In this document: positions 23,438 to 31,646 of the stretch, one piece after another | Layout: each line of letters starts with the position of its first letter | Position numbering within the stretch: the first letter of the stretch is position 1 | Assembly: GCF_013378055.1 (NCBI RefSeq) | Contig: NZ_CP051130.1 | Coordinates: 372,001-436,000, forward strand | Direction: 5' to 3' | DNA: 64,000 bases | Origin: Parasphingopyxis sp. CP4 | Lineage (GTDB): Bacteria; Pseudomonadota; Alphaproteobacteria; Sphingomonadales; Sphingomonadaceae | The notes under the pieces: model-generated | Databases searched by the model: none | What the model was told of the DNA's origin: nothing | Seen by the model: only the letters and a program-made list of their open reading frames with translations | Made by a program: the position numbers and the translations under genes

Positions 23438-24202
23438 ATGACGACAGCCGCCCAAAGCCCCGCAAATCCGCCCCAAACCGCCACCGAAACCGGCGCTGAG
23501 CCGGGCAGCATGAACCGCTGGCTGATCATCGCGGAGGTGCTCGCCTTCGTCGCGCTGGCCCTCGGCTCCCGCTATGTGATGAGCCTGTTCTTCTGGCGCT
23601 TTGCCGGGCCGGTATCGCTGATCTTCACGCTCGGCATTCTCACCGTCTATCTGCGCGGACGGGGCATCGGCTGGCGTGATCTGGGCGTGCGCCGCTTGCC
23701 CGGACTCAAAGCCAAGCTGTGGGTGATCCCGCAAACGGTGCTGACAGGCATGGTGTTTTTCGGAGCGGTCGCAACGGTGCTGATCGGTGGCCCGGCGATC
23801 GGACTCGATTTTATTGGCCAGGTGCCGGACACGGTCGGCGATCGCTTTGGCGATCTCGAGGGGAACCTCCCGCTCTTCCTGCTATGGCTGGCAATTGTCT
23901 GGACCGCCGCGGCTTTTGGCGAAGAGATGTTCTTCCGCGGCTATCTGATCACCCGCCTCGAAACCGCCTTCGCCGATATCCGCTGGGGTGTCGTGCTCGC
24001 CATCCTGCTGCCCGCGATGCTGTTCGGTTATGGCCATTATTATTATCAGGGATTGAGCGGTGTCATTGTCACCGGCGCGATCGGCCTGGTGCTCGGCATC
24101 ATGTTTGTGTTGTTCCGGCGCAATCTATGGCCGGTGATCCTCTGGCATGGGATTATCGATACGATGGCCTTCACGGCCATGTTCATGAACTGGGATATCT
24201 AG
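23438..24202 (+). CDS. CPBP-family intramembrane metalloprotease
   Basis: The protein has 254 residues from the ATG at 23438 after an AAAGGAC SD. Eight or so hydrophobic helices are visible. The CAAX protease/bacteriocin-processing (CPBP, Abi) signature is complete: EEMFFRGYL (motif 1), then GYGHYYYQG with its histidine (motif 2) and LWHGIIDT (motif 3). These membrane proteases process prenylated or small membrane proteins; targets in bacteria are mostly unknown. It is divergent from the DUF2975-HTH pair and shares their AT-rich regulatory region. Confidence 0.92.
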   Translation: MTTAAQSPANPPQTATETGAEPGSMNRWLIIAEVLAFVALALGSRYVMSLFFWRFAGPVSLIFTLGILTVYLRGRGIGWRDLGVRRLPGLKAKLWVIPQTVLTGMVFFGAVATVLIGGPAIGLDFIGQVPDTVGDRFGDLEGNLPLFLLWLAIVWTAAAFGEEMFFRGYLITRLETAFADIRWGVVLAILLPAMLFGYGHYYYQGLSGVIVTGAIGLVLGIMFVLFRRNLWPVILWHGIIDTMAFTAMFMNWDI

Positions 24203-24215
24203 ATCCCGATAAGCA

Positions 24216-24262
24216 CCCAATCGACGGCCAGAGGTGAGGGGGACGCCCGGCCGTCGATTGGG
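24216..24262. terminator. Hairpin between CPBP gene and the 37-residue ORF
   Basis: CCCAATCGACGGCC and GGCCGTCGATTGGG form a perfect 14-bp stem around a 19-base loop, placed between convergent genes. There is no T-run on either side, so termination is an inference from position and stem strength. Confidence 0.55.
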
Positions 24263-24270
24263 GCATGGGC

Positions 24271-24384
24271 TCAGGCAAGGTTGACAGCCGGGCCAATCGC
24301 CGCGGCAATGCAGAGTGCGCTGAAGGTGAAACCAGCAAGCGTCGAAAAAAGCGTCCGCTGCATCGTGGAAAGGTTATAAGTCAT
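24271..24384 (-). CDS. 37-residue small membrane protein
   Basis: The reverse strand carries an ATG at 24384 preceded by an excellent CAGGAGACTGAAA SD. It encodes 37 residues: MTYNLSTMQRTLFSTLAGFT, then a hydrophobic run through SALCIAAAIGPAVNLA to the stop. One transmembrane helix fills most of it. I recall similar short proteins in sphingomonads (TxAQRTLFA.., ending in AAAIGPA), with no known role. It is the gene following the AraC-type regulator in the same direction but 120 bases away. Confidence 0.6.
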   Translation of the reverse strand: MTYNLSTMQRTLFSTLAGFTFSALCIAAAIGPAVNLA

Positions 24385-24504
24385 TTTCAGTCTCCTGTCG
24401 GTGTTGACGGGAGCTGTTTCGCCTATCGCGACGGGCATTTCTCTCTCGGCTTCGAACGCGACCAGCCGGATTTCGAAATCGATAGGTTCAGAAAAGCCCG
24501 GAAT

Positions 24505-25563
24505 TCAGCCGATCTTGGCGGCGCGATACTGGCTGGGCGTCATTTCCTCGGCATCGCGGAACGCACGATTGAACGGGCCGAGTGAACCAAAGCCGGCATC
24601 CAGCGCGATCGTCAGGATCGGCACATCGCGCTGCTCGGGATCGGCCAGCGCCGTGCGCACCTCCTCCAGCCGATAGCTGTTGAGGAAGGCGGCAAAGTTG
24701 CGATGGCCGAGCTGGCGATTGATCAGCCGCCTTAAGCGATATTCCTGCGTGTCGAGCCGCCGGGCGAGTGCGGCAATAGTCAGCCCGTCTGCGCGCCAGG
24801 CGAGTTCGGAGGTCATATGCGCCTCAAGCTTGGCCGCAAGCTCGGTATCGAGCTCCGGCTTGGCATCGCTGGTATCGGCATTGCGCTGGGGCGAACCGAA
24901 CAGGTCTGCACGGTTGGTCGCCAGGATCGCAACGGCCGAGGCGAGCGCCAGGAAGAAGATGCCAAGGATCAACCAGGAGCGCGCGCCATTGGTCGACAGC
25001 ACAAAGCCGGGGCGCATGCCGATCTCCACGGTGAGCACCAGCAAGGTGTACACACCGATTGCCCCAACGCCCCAAAAACGGAGCCGGCGGCGCTCTTCAA
25101 TCAGGTCATCGCCGCGTCCGCGCCAGGCGACATAGAGCCCAAGCGCCACCAAGCCGATCGCCGCAGCGCGCCCCAATATTCCAGTCGGGAGGATCCAGGG
25201 ATCCATGTCGAGCCACAATATCCAGGCATGGACATGCATGCAGGCCACGGACAGCCCGACAATTGCCCAGCTGCGCCACCCCGGCCGTTCATCATTGAAC
25301 CAGGCCCGGGTCAGCAGCCAGAACATGCCGGGCGCTGCATTGGAACCGATCTCGAAGACCCAATCGGTGAAGGAGGGCAGGCCATCCCCGCCCGTCAGCC
25401 GAATTGTCGCAATGACATGGCAACAGACGGACGCCAGGAAGACGATCCCGATGCTGCCGGCATTGGTATGGCGATGATCGCGCCATAAAATGACGATCAT
25501 CAGCAGGAGGATCCCCACCGAACCACCGCGCGCCACCAGGTCAAAATCCGCCATATTCTCCAT
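24505..25563 (-). CDS. Membrane-bound AraC-family regulator
   Basis: A 352-residue protein. Residues ~10-225 contain six or seven transmembrane helices; residues ~245-352 form an AraC HTH pair (LTIAALARRLDTQEYRLRRLINRQLGHRNFAAFLNSYRL and ILTIALDAGFGSLGPFNRAFRDAEEMTPSQYR). This is the architecture of membrane-embedded AraC regulators that sense a signal in or across the membrane. No ligand can be named. Upstream lies a short divergent region and a small membrane protein gene. Confidence 0.88.
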   Translation of the reverse strand: MENMADFDLVARGGSVGILLLMIVILWRDHRHTNAGSIGIVFLASVCCHVIATIRLTGGDGLPSFTDWVFEIGSNAAPGMFWLLTRAWFNDERPGWRSWAIVGLSVACMHVHAWILWLDMDPWILPTGILGRAAAIGLVALGLYVAWRGRGDDLIEERRRLRFWGVGAIGVYTLLVLTVEIGMRPGFVLSTNGARSWLILGIFFLALASAVAILATNRADLFGSPQRNADTSDAKPELDTELAAKLEAHMTSELAWRADGLTIAALARRLDTQEYRLRRLINRQLGHRNFAAFLNSYRLEEVRTALADPEQRDVPILTIALDAGFGSLGPFNRAFRDAEEMTPSQYRAAKIG

Positions 25564-25711
25564 GCCGCTTAGGTGTCAGAGAATGGGGAGGGGTGCAATG
25601 GTGGGGAAAAAGGCGCGAGATTATTGGTGACACTGCCGATGCAGCCGCTGGCACGGGTGCATGCGGTGGCCGATTGAGAATCAACGTTCTGAGCGGTACA
25701 AGTAGGTGGAT

Positions 25712-26113
25712 ATGGATCGTTCGGACGATATTTCGCTGCTACGCATTGTGATTGGTTTGATCGGATCATCAGCGACCGCTGGTTTCCTTTTTTCGGCGCA
25801 GTTCGAATCTATCGGAGCCTGGCTATTCTTCTCTTTTGTTTCCCTGGTTTTCATCTGCTTGATCGGCCTGCCGCTATATCTCCTAATATGGAGAACCGGT
25901 CGGGTAACGGCCGTGAAAGCCGGCATTAGCGGTGTGGTAGGCGGAGCAATGGTAGCGCTGGTTTTGCTGGGACCCAGTCGGGCAGTCGAACAGGCTACTG
26001 AGGCAACTTTGTTCCTGACGCAGATTGGATTTATGGCAGGAGCGGTTTTCTACCTGATCATGCACGGATTTTATTGGAAAGAGCAGCTGCCGGAAACGGA
26101 TGATACGTACTAA
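25712..26113 (+). CDS. Four-helix membrane protein, unknown function
   Basis: The protein has 133 residues from the ATG at 25712 behind TAGGTGGA; a GTG six bases upstream is possible. Four hydrophobic helices are seen at about 8-28, 34-58, 70-92 and 106-126. A polar loop (WRTGRVTAVKAG) lies between the second and third. No family is recognised. It overlaps the convergent DUF3297 gene at its last four bases. Confidence 0.6.
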   Translation: MDRSDDISLLRIVIGLIGSSATAGFLFSAQFESIGAWLFFSFVSLVFICLIGLPLYLLIWRTGRVTAVKAGISGVVGGAMVALVLLGPSRAVEQATEATLFLTQIGFMAGAVFYLIMHGFYWKEQLPETDDTY

Positions 26114-26367
26114 CCCTCGCCACCATCCTCATACCAGGCTTCGACTTCGCCGTTCAGCTTGATCGTGAGCGGGTTGCCGTGGCGGTCGCGGGTTTTGCCG
26201 GCCTGGACGCGGATCCAGCCTTCGGAAATACAATATTCCTCAACGTCTGCGCGTTCCTTGCCCTTGAAGCGGATCCCGATGCCGCGTTCGAGCGTGCTGG
26301 GTTCATAATGATCGCTCATTGGGTTGTTCGAGAGGCGATCGGGCGGTGTGTCTTTGGCGTCTGTCAT
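26110..26367 (-). CDS. DUF3297 family protein
   Basis: An 85-residue soluble acidic protein with the complete DUF3297 pattern: PPDRLSNNPMSDHYEPSTLERGIGIRFKGKER, VEEYCISEGWIRVQAGKTRDRHGNPLTIKLNG and EAWYED at the end. The family is widespread in alpha- and gammaproteobacteria as a single short gene of unknown function. It is a reliable call; the role is open. Confidence 0.9.
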   Translation of the reverse strand: MTDAKDTPPDRLSNNPMSDHYEPSTLERGIGIRFKGKERADVEEYCISEGWIRVQAGKTRDRHGNPLTIKLNGEVEAWYEDGGEG

Positions 26368-26920
26368 GGCGCGGCATGTAATGCCAAAGAAAATAGATGG
26401 AAAGACATGAGTCTTCTCCGACGGAAATGTCCTCGCGGTCCAGAGTCAGCATCAGACAGAATCGAATCTCACCCAAATTCTCGGCCCTACGAATTGTGCA
26501 ATTTCTATTTGAATTAGACACTCCATCCATGTTGCTCGGTCGAAATCGACGGGAAAACCGTGATAGGTCGGCAACAGTCGGCAATCGAACCGGCCTCAGG
26601 TGGCAGAAATGTTGATGTTGAAGCGCGGGCCGTAACTGCCTCAATATTGGCGGTTCTGCGGGCACACGGGCTGATCGCGACATGATATTGCAGTGGCTCA
26701 CAATTAAATAACCAACTTCGCTTGCCACTGCGAAACCATCTCGCCATAGAAGCGTTAGGTAGTTTGTTACTCGAATCCGGGGCTTGCTCGTAATCCATTT
26801 GGATGTGCAGTTGCGGCATTTTGGCAACAGATAAGCTAATTGTCCGCTTGCGTGGACAGTGTGGTTTCGATAATGGTTTTGGTATTCCTACGCTAGGAAT
26901 TTGTAAGAAAGGGGATAGTT
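26368..26920. other. 553-base gap without a supported gene
   Basis: The stretch is more AT-rich than its surroundings. Open frames of up to 174 codons on the minus strand run into the DUF3297 gene and have no family features. I see only the ompA leader elements at its right end (promoter-like GATAAT at 26869 and the hairpin at 26884). A small RNA is not excluded. Confidence 0.6.
26884..26900 (+). promoter_or_regulatory. Hairpin in the ompA-type gene leader
   Basis: ATTCCTA-CGC-TAGGAAT is a perfect 7-bp stem with a 3-base loop, ending about 10 bases before the AAAGGGG SD. A short hairpin close to the SD is known to stabilise E. coli ompA mRNA; the same job is possible here. Confidence 0.5.
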
Positions 26921-28111
26921 ATGCGCAAGTTCGCCATCAAAGCGGCGCTCGCGACAACCGCGCTCACCGTGGCGGCTACGCCAGCGCTGGCTCGCGATGA
27001 TTCTTGGTATATCGGTGCAGAAGCCGGTGGTACGATCATCAGCAATGCTGACGTCGATGTCACGAATTCGGCCGGTGTGTTCACCAACAATGCCTATAGC
27101 ATCAACACGGAGCCTGGCTTCGATGTTGGCGGTATTCTTGGTTACGATTTCGGTTGGTTCCGTCTCGAAGCTGACGTTTCATATCGTCGGGCTGAAGTGA
27201 CGACCATCGAGCAAAACCTTGGTGCTCTTCTTCCGATCGCGGGTACCCCGCGCGCGGACGGCGGCGTCAATTACAACCCGGGTGGCCCGAACGGCAATGC
27301 ACCTGGCAACCCGTTCCAGTGGAACGGTGCTGCAGGCAGCATGCGGATTCTCGCATTCATGGCTAACGGTCTTGTCGACTTTGGCGATGATGATGGTTTC
27401 CAGGGTTACATCGGTGGTGGTGTTGGTATCGCCCGCACCAGCTTCGACGGTGTCCGCGTAACGGATGCTGCTCCGGTAATCACCGATGACTCGGATTCAG
27501 GTTTCGCATGGCAGATTGTTGCCGGCGTCCGCTATCCGCTTTCTCGGAATTTCGACATCGGTGTGAAGTATCGCCTCTTCAACCATGATGATGTTGGAAC
27601 GAACAGCTTCTACAGCACGTCTGATGAGACGGACGTCCGGTCGCACAGTGCGCTGGTTACGCTGACCTATAACTTCGGGTCACCGCCACCGCCGCCGCCA
27701 CCGCCTCCGCCGCCTCCTCCGCCGCCTCCGCCACCTCCGCCGCCGCCGCCTCCGCCGCCGCCGTGTGAGCCTGGCCCGTTCTTGGTCTTCTTCGACTGGG
27801 ATGAGTCGGACATCCGTCCGGATGCGGCATCAGTGCTTGATGCGGTTGCTGCCCAGTATCAGACCGGTCGTTGCCCGACCTCGGTCATGCTTGCTGGTCA
27901 CGCTGACCGTTCGGGTTCGGCCACGTACAACGTTGGTCTGTCCGAGCGTCGTAACGCTTCTGTCCGTGCATACCTCGCTTCGCGCGGTGTTCCGGATGGT
28001 GCGATGGCGAGCGAAGCCTTTGGTGAGAGCCGGCCTCTGGTCGACACCGCCGACGGGGTTCGTGAACAGCAGAACCGTCGCGTTGAGATCACTTACGGCC
28101 CAGGCATGTAA
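26921..28111 (+). CDS. OmpA-family outer membrane protein with poly-proline linker
   Basis: A 396-residue protein. Residues 1-24 are a signal peptide (cleavage after ATPALA). Residues ~25-252 form an eight-stranded beta-barrel of the OmpA/Omp25 type, with alternating aromatic strands such as FRLEADVSYRR and FDIGVKYRLF. Residues 255-281 are 27 consecutive prolines, and ~290-396 an OmpA-like peptidoglycan-binding domain (GHADRSGSATYNVGLSERRN..VRAYL, then QQNRRVEITY). It links outer membrane and peptidoglycan. The gene has a strong AAAGGGG SD, a hairpin leader and a strong terminator, in keeping with high expression. Confidence 0.95.
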   Translation: MRKFAIKAALATTALTVAATPALARDDSWYIGAEAGGTIISNADVDVTNSAGVFTNNAYSINTEPGFDVGGILGYDFGWFRLEADVSYRRAEVTTIEQNLGALLPIAGTPRADGGVNYNPGGPNGNAPGNPFQWNGAAGSMRILAFMANGLVDFGDDDGFQGYIGGGVGIARTSFDGVRVTDAAPVITDDSDSGFAWQIVAGVRYPLSRNFDIGVKYRLFNHDDVGTNSFYSTSDETDVRSHSALVTLTYNFGSPPPPPPPPPPPPPPPPPPPPPPPPPPPCEPGPFLVFFDWDESDIRPDAASVLDAVAAQYQTGRCPTSVMLAGHADRSGSATYNVGLSERRNASVRAYLASRGVPDGAMASEAFGESRPLVDTADGVREQQNRRVEITYGPGM

Positions 28112-28135
28112 GGATCGGCGCAAGCCAAACGAAAG

Positions 28136-28168
28136 AGGGGCCGGTCTCGCGACCGGCCCCTTTTTCTT
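28136..28168 (+). terminator. Rho-independent terminator of the ompA-type gene
   Basis: AGGGGCCGGTC-TCGC-GACCGGCCCCT is a perfect 11-bp GC-rich stem with a 4-base loop, followed by TTTTCTT. It is 25 bases after the stop codon. Confidence 0.95.
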
Positions 28169-28208
28169 TGCCTGTATGAGATGTGACTGGCGCTTATTAC
28201 GCCTGCGA

Positions 28209-30257
28209 TCACTGATTCATGAAAACATCGATTGTCCGCTTGACCATTTGGTCCATCGCGAAATGGTCTCGCGCCCAGCTTTTTACACTCGCACGTGCCG
28301 AGACAATCTTATCCTCTGACAGTTGAGCCAATGTCGCAAGATGCGCTGCGGCTTCCTCTGCGCTGGGCGATTCTGCATCGCTGAGAATCGCATTTGCTTC
28401 CACCGGTGCCACCGCTTCGGGAGCGCCGCCGGCAGGTGTTGTCAGCACCGGAACGCCAGCCAATTGTGCTTCGATCAAGGCATTTGGGACGCCTTCGTGC
28501 CGGGAGGTCAGTGCGAGAGCGTCCATTCGGTCGAGCCAGAAACCAATATGGGTAGTCCGCCCAACAAACAGCGTTTGTTCGGCAATCCCCAGGCGGCGCG
28601 CATGATCCTCAGCGGCGCCGCGTAGCGGCCCACTTCCCGCGATGATGAACCGTGCATCGCGATGGCGCTTTGCCAGGGCCGCACAGATTTCCAACCAGAA
28701 TAATGGGCGTTTGTTATCGTCAAAACGCATGACGCCACCCAGCACAAAGCCGCTATGGCCGGTTTCCCTGTCAAAGCGCTCCCAGCGTGCCTGTTCGTCG
28801 CTGGGCGCATCGCCTGGTAGTGGATCCACGCCATTGGGCACTGTCACAACGCTCCCGTCGGGAAGGTTCAGCCAATCTTCATAGGCTCGTCCAGCCATCT
28901 GAGAATTGGCTGAAAGCGTCACCCCGGGCGCAGACAGCAGACCGCGATACAGGACTTCCTGTTCTGGTTTTTGCCTGTCTTTCCTGCGGTTTGGCGGCAT
29001 TGTGCGGACGTTGAGAATGATCCGCGGAACGTTGGCGAGCAGTGCTGAAAGTCCTGCGGCAAAGATCATTCCATCCTGCCATATCTGGACGACATCCGGT
29101 GTTTCATATCGCAAGGCATCGGTTAGCCTGATCACGCCTTCGCGCATGCGGGGCGGCAAGAGGTCGATCAGCTCGCGATGGGGCGCAAGGATGCTCGCCT
29201 CGCGATCGCCGCCCCATTCCGATGCCGCAAGATAATCAGCGACATGGACCTCGGCTGCTTCCAGGCGAGCAAGATAAAAATCGTTGCTGCGTCGCCGATC
29301 GAGCTTTCGACAATAAATGCTTACTGGCCCGCCAATCTGACTGCCCGCATGCATGCGAGACGTCAGGCCGATCGCCGTGTTTGCCAGCTGTCGTTCGGCG
29401 CCGCCGCCACCCAGCGAACCGCCGATCAAGATCACACGGCCGATCCCATCGACAGGCCCGTCAGGCCTGCGCGACTCCCGTTTTTCGAGGGCCATGCCGA
29501 TCAGCGTGTCGATGGCGGCAACGCTTGGTGGACCCGCTGCGTGCGGGCCCTTAAACAGCCGCGCAGCAGTAGAAATATTCCGCGCCAGATCCGGGGCAGC
29601 TGTTGCGGCCTCTTTGTTCTCGAGCAGTGCCAGGGCTTGGTCGAAGCGACCTGCCATGCGGTGCAGCTGTGCCTGCGCGACAGTGAATTCAGTGGCCAGT
29701 GGACCCGGATGTGCTTTTTCGAGAAGGGTCAGCGCTTCTTCTGGCGCGCCCAGCAGCGTTCGGCAGCGTGCGACAAGCAGGACCGCTGCCGGGTCACTCG
29801 CAAGATCGGCTTCGGCGCAATGACTAGCCAGAATTTCGTTCGCTACATCGCCCCCGAATGCGTTCAATACCGTTCGAAGATATTGCGGGAACGCATTGTA
29901 AGATTGAGGAAATCTTTCAACAATGCCGCGCCAGCATATCCGTGCCGTTTCCGTGTCTCCGGAAAGCAACAACAGACGGCCAACATTATATTGCAGTTGC
30001 TCATTTGCCGGAAATTGCACGGCAAGGCTGATTGTTCGGGACACGAGCCAGGGCGAGAAATCGCCGCGATCTGCCTCGTCGACAAGAAGAGCAGCCTCTT
30101 CCAATGCTTCGCTTTCCGAAATCGGGATCAGCATAGGATCCCGGAAAGGCCGCTCCAGCGCCTCGCTGAGCGGATCGGTCGGTAGCACACCGCCATGGTC
30201 CGGTGGGTTCCGACGTTGCGCAGAAGCAGGGATGGTGCCAGTCACGGATCTCGGCAT
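28209..30257 (-). CDS. Glycosyltransferase (GT4-type) with N-terminal TPR-like region
   Basis: The protein has 682 residues if started at the ATG at 30257; ATG 30134 would remove 41 residues, and no good SD decides. Residues ~45-270 are helical repeats resembling TPRs (FPANEQLQYNVGRLLLLSGD, LLEKAHPG). About residues 275-680 are a GT-B glycosyltransferase with VILIGGSLGGGGAERQ at the start, the donor-site region FVLGGVMRFDDNKRP, and HEGVPNALIEAQLAGVPVL. It probably adds a sugar to the capsule repeat unit. It is divergent from the rest of the capsule operon and convergent on the ompA-type gene. Confidence 0.82.
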   Translation of the reverse strand: MPRSVTGTIPASAQRRNPPDHGGVLPTDPLSEALERPFRDPMLIPISESEALEEAALLVDEADRGDFSPWLVSRTISLAVQFPANEQLQYNVGRLLLLSGDTETARICWRGIVERFPQSYNAFPQYLRTVLNAFGGDVANEILASHCAEADLASDPAAVLLVARCRTLLGAPEEALTLLEKAHPGPLATEFTVAQAQLHRMAGRFDQALALLENKEAATAAPDLARNISTAARLFKGPHAAGPPSVAAIDTLIGMALEKRESRRPDGPVDGIGRVILIGGSLGGGGAERQLANTAIGLTSRMHAGSQIGGPVSIYCRKLDRRRSNDFYLARLEAAEVHVADYLAASEWGGDREASILAPHRELIDLLPPRMREGVIRLTDALRYETPDVVQIWQDGMIFAAGLSALLANVPRIILNVRTMPPNRRKDRQKPEQEVLYRGLLSAPGVTLSANSQMAGRAYEDWLNLPDGSVVTVPNGVDPLPGDAPSDEQARWERFDRETGHSGFVLGGVMRFDDNKRPLFWLEICAALAKRHRDARFIIAGSGPLRGAAEDHARRLGIAEQTLFVGRTTHIGFWLDRMDALALTSRHEGVPNALIEAQLAGVPVLTTPAGGAPEAVAPVEANAILSDAESPSAEEAAAHLATLAQLSEDKIVSARASVKSWARDHFAMDQMVKRTIDVFMNQ

Positions 30258-30302
30258 AGTAGGAGCGGACGCGGGCCGCAAATTCTATGGGGAGGGCTAG
30301 TT

Positions 30303-31631
30303 CTGACGCGGTTTCCAAATGACGGTCTGATCAACTGGCTAGTCGGCGCTCGTCTTCCTGCGCTGCGCCGTTGGGCCAGTCGCAAGGCTGCCGATCGTGC
30401 GATGCATTGGGCAGCGCTGAAAGGTGCGCCGGATGATCCTTATGTCCTTGCCCGGCTTGGCCTTTTTCCGCTCGCTGCTCATGCAAAGGCCGCTGACGAA
30501 AAAGGGCGCCTGGGACAGATTCTGGCGCGTGCCGCGACGCCCGGTACAGATTCAGAGGATATTGCTGCCTTGTCGGCATTACCTCCCTCGATGCGCAGAT
30601 GGGCGGCCCGGCTCGTGGCAATCCATGACAGGGAAGCGGCAATTTCATTATTGGATGGAGGAGACAGAGAGGCGATCGCAGCCTGCCTCCTTGCCCTCAA
30701 TCGAGCAGAGGACGCGCGTATACAACTCGGCCGGCAGCCAGCCACCAATGCGGAAGCGGCGGCGCTATTGGCCCATATCGCAATCAGCGATGGCGATCAT
30801 GCCGCAGCGCGGACAGCGCTCAACGACTTGATGAAAGACGGTGGTCTTGGACCGATATTGGAGGAGGGCGCCGCCGCTTTCACTATCGATGATCTTGGAG
30901 GTTCTGCCGAAATTGTTGAAAATGGACCAAAAGTTTCCGTGGTCATTCCCTATCGCGATGCAGCGGCAACCCTGGAAACGGCTATCCGCTCGATTGCCAA
31001 TCAAAGCTGGCGGAATATCGAAATTATTGCGGTCGATGATGCGTCTACGGATGATGGACCACAGATTGCGGAGCGGATGGCGCAATCCGACGCACGTATC
31101 CTGACCATCCAGAACAAGCGCACCGCAGGTGTCTATGGCGCTCGCAATTCGGCTATCGACGTTGCAAGTGGCGACTATCTGACATTTCTTGATGCGGATG
31201 ATTGGTCTCCAGTAGAGCGGATTGCGCGCCAGGTCGATCGACTGGATCGCCATGCCGTTGGTATTGGCAACCATATCCGGATGGATGAAGCGGGCCGTCC
31301 TGTTGCACCAAGGGTATTTCCGATCGTTCGCCCGGTTCCGATCACCTTGCTCACCCGCCGCAACACGCTGATGAATGCGGGGCCGTTTGAGGAAGTTGTA
31401 ACCGGCGCGGATTCCGAAATGTTTGCGCGCCTTGAAATGGTACATGGCAAGCAAGCGATTGATCGGGATTCGGCGGTGTTGTTGATCGCTCGATGGCGAT
31501 CCGGCTCGTTGAGCGATGCGCAAGAGGGCGGGCTTTTTGGCCAGGAACGCTATGACTATCGCGCTGACTGGATGTTTCGTCATGCCGGCCGCGCGGCGCC
31601 TGGCTTGCCAGCGGGGCCAGCGGCGGCATAG
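30303..31631 (+). CDS. GT2 glycosyltransferase with N-terminal helical extension
   Basis: About residues 205-420 are a GT-A fold: KVSVVIPYRDAAATLETAIRSI, IEIIAVDDASTDDG, and YLTFLDADD as the DXD-type metal site, with SEMFARLEMVHG further on. The first ~200 residues are helical and repeat-like, as in the neighbouring GT. The start is odd: no ATG/GTG/TTG fits. A CTG at 30303 lies six bases after a strong GGGGAGGG SD; the next in-frame ATG is near 30402, and upstream ATG 30195 would run into the divergent gene's leader. That gives 442 residues. It is first in the rightward capsule operon. Confidence 0.8.
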   Translation: MTRFPNDGLINWLVGARLPALRRWASRKAADRAMHWAALKGAPDDPYVLARLGLFPLAAHAKAADEKGRLGQILARAATPGTDSEDIAALSALPPSMRRWAARLVAIHDREAAISLLDGGDREAIAACLLALNRAEDARIQLGRQPATNAEAAALLAHIAISDGDHAAARTALNDLMKDGGLGPILEEGAAAFTIDDLGGSAEIVENGPKVSVVIPYRDAAATLETAIRSIANQSWRNIEIIAVDDASTDDGPQIAERMAQSDARILTIQNKRTAGVYGARNSAIDVASGDYLTFLDADDWSPVERIARQVDRLDRHAVGIGNHIRMDEAGRPVAPRVFPIVRPVPITLLTRRNTLMNAGPFEEVVTGADSEMFARLEMVHGKQAIDRDSAVLLIARWRSGSLSDAQEGGLFGQERYDYRADWMFRHAGRAAPGLPAGPAAA

Positions 31632-31646
31632 ACACAGGTTAAATAT

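Noticed and set aside
26303-26827. 174-codon minus-strand ORF upstream of the ompA-type gene
   Set aside because: Overlaps the DUF3297 gene in another frame, and composition is not protein-like (many Cys, Arg, His in disorder).
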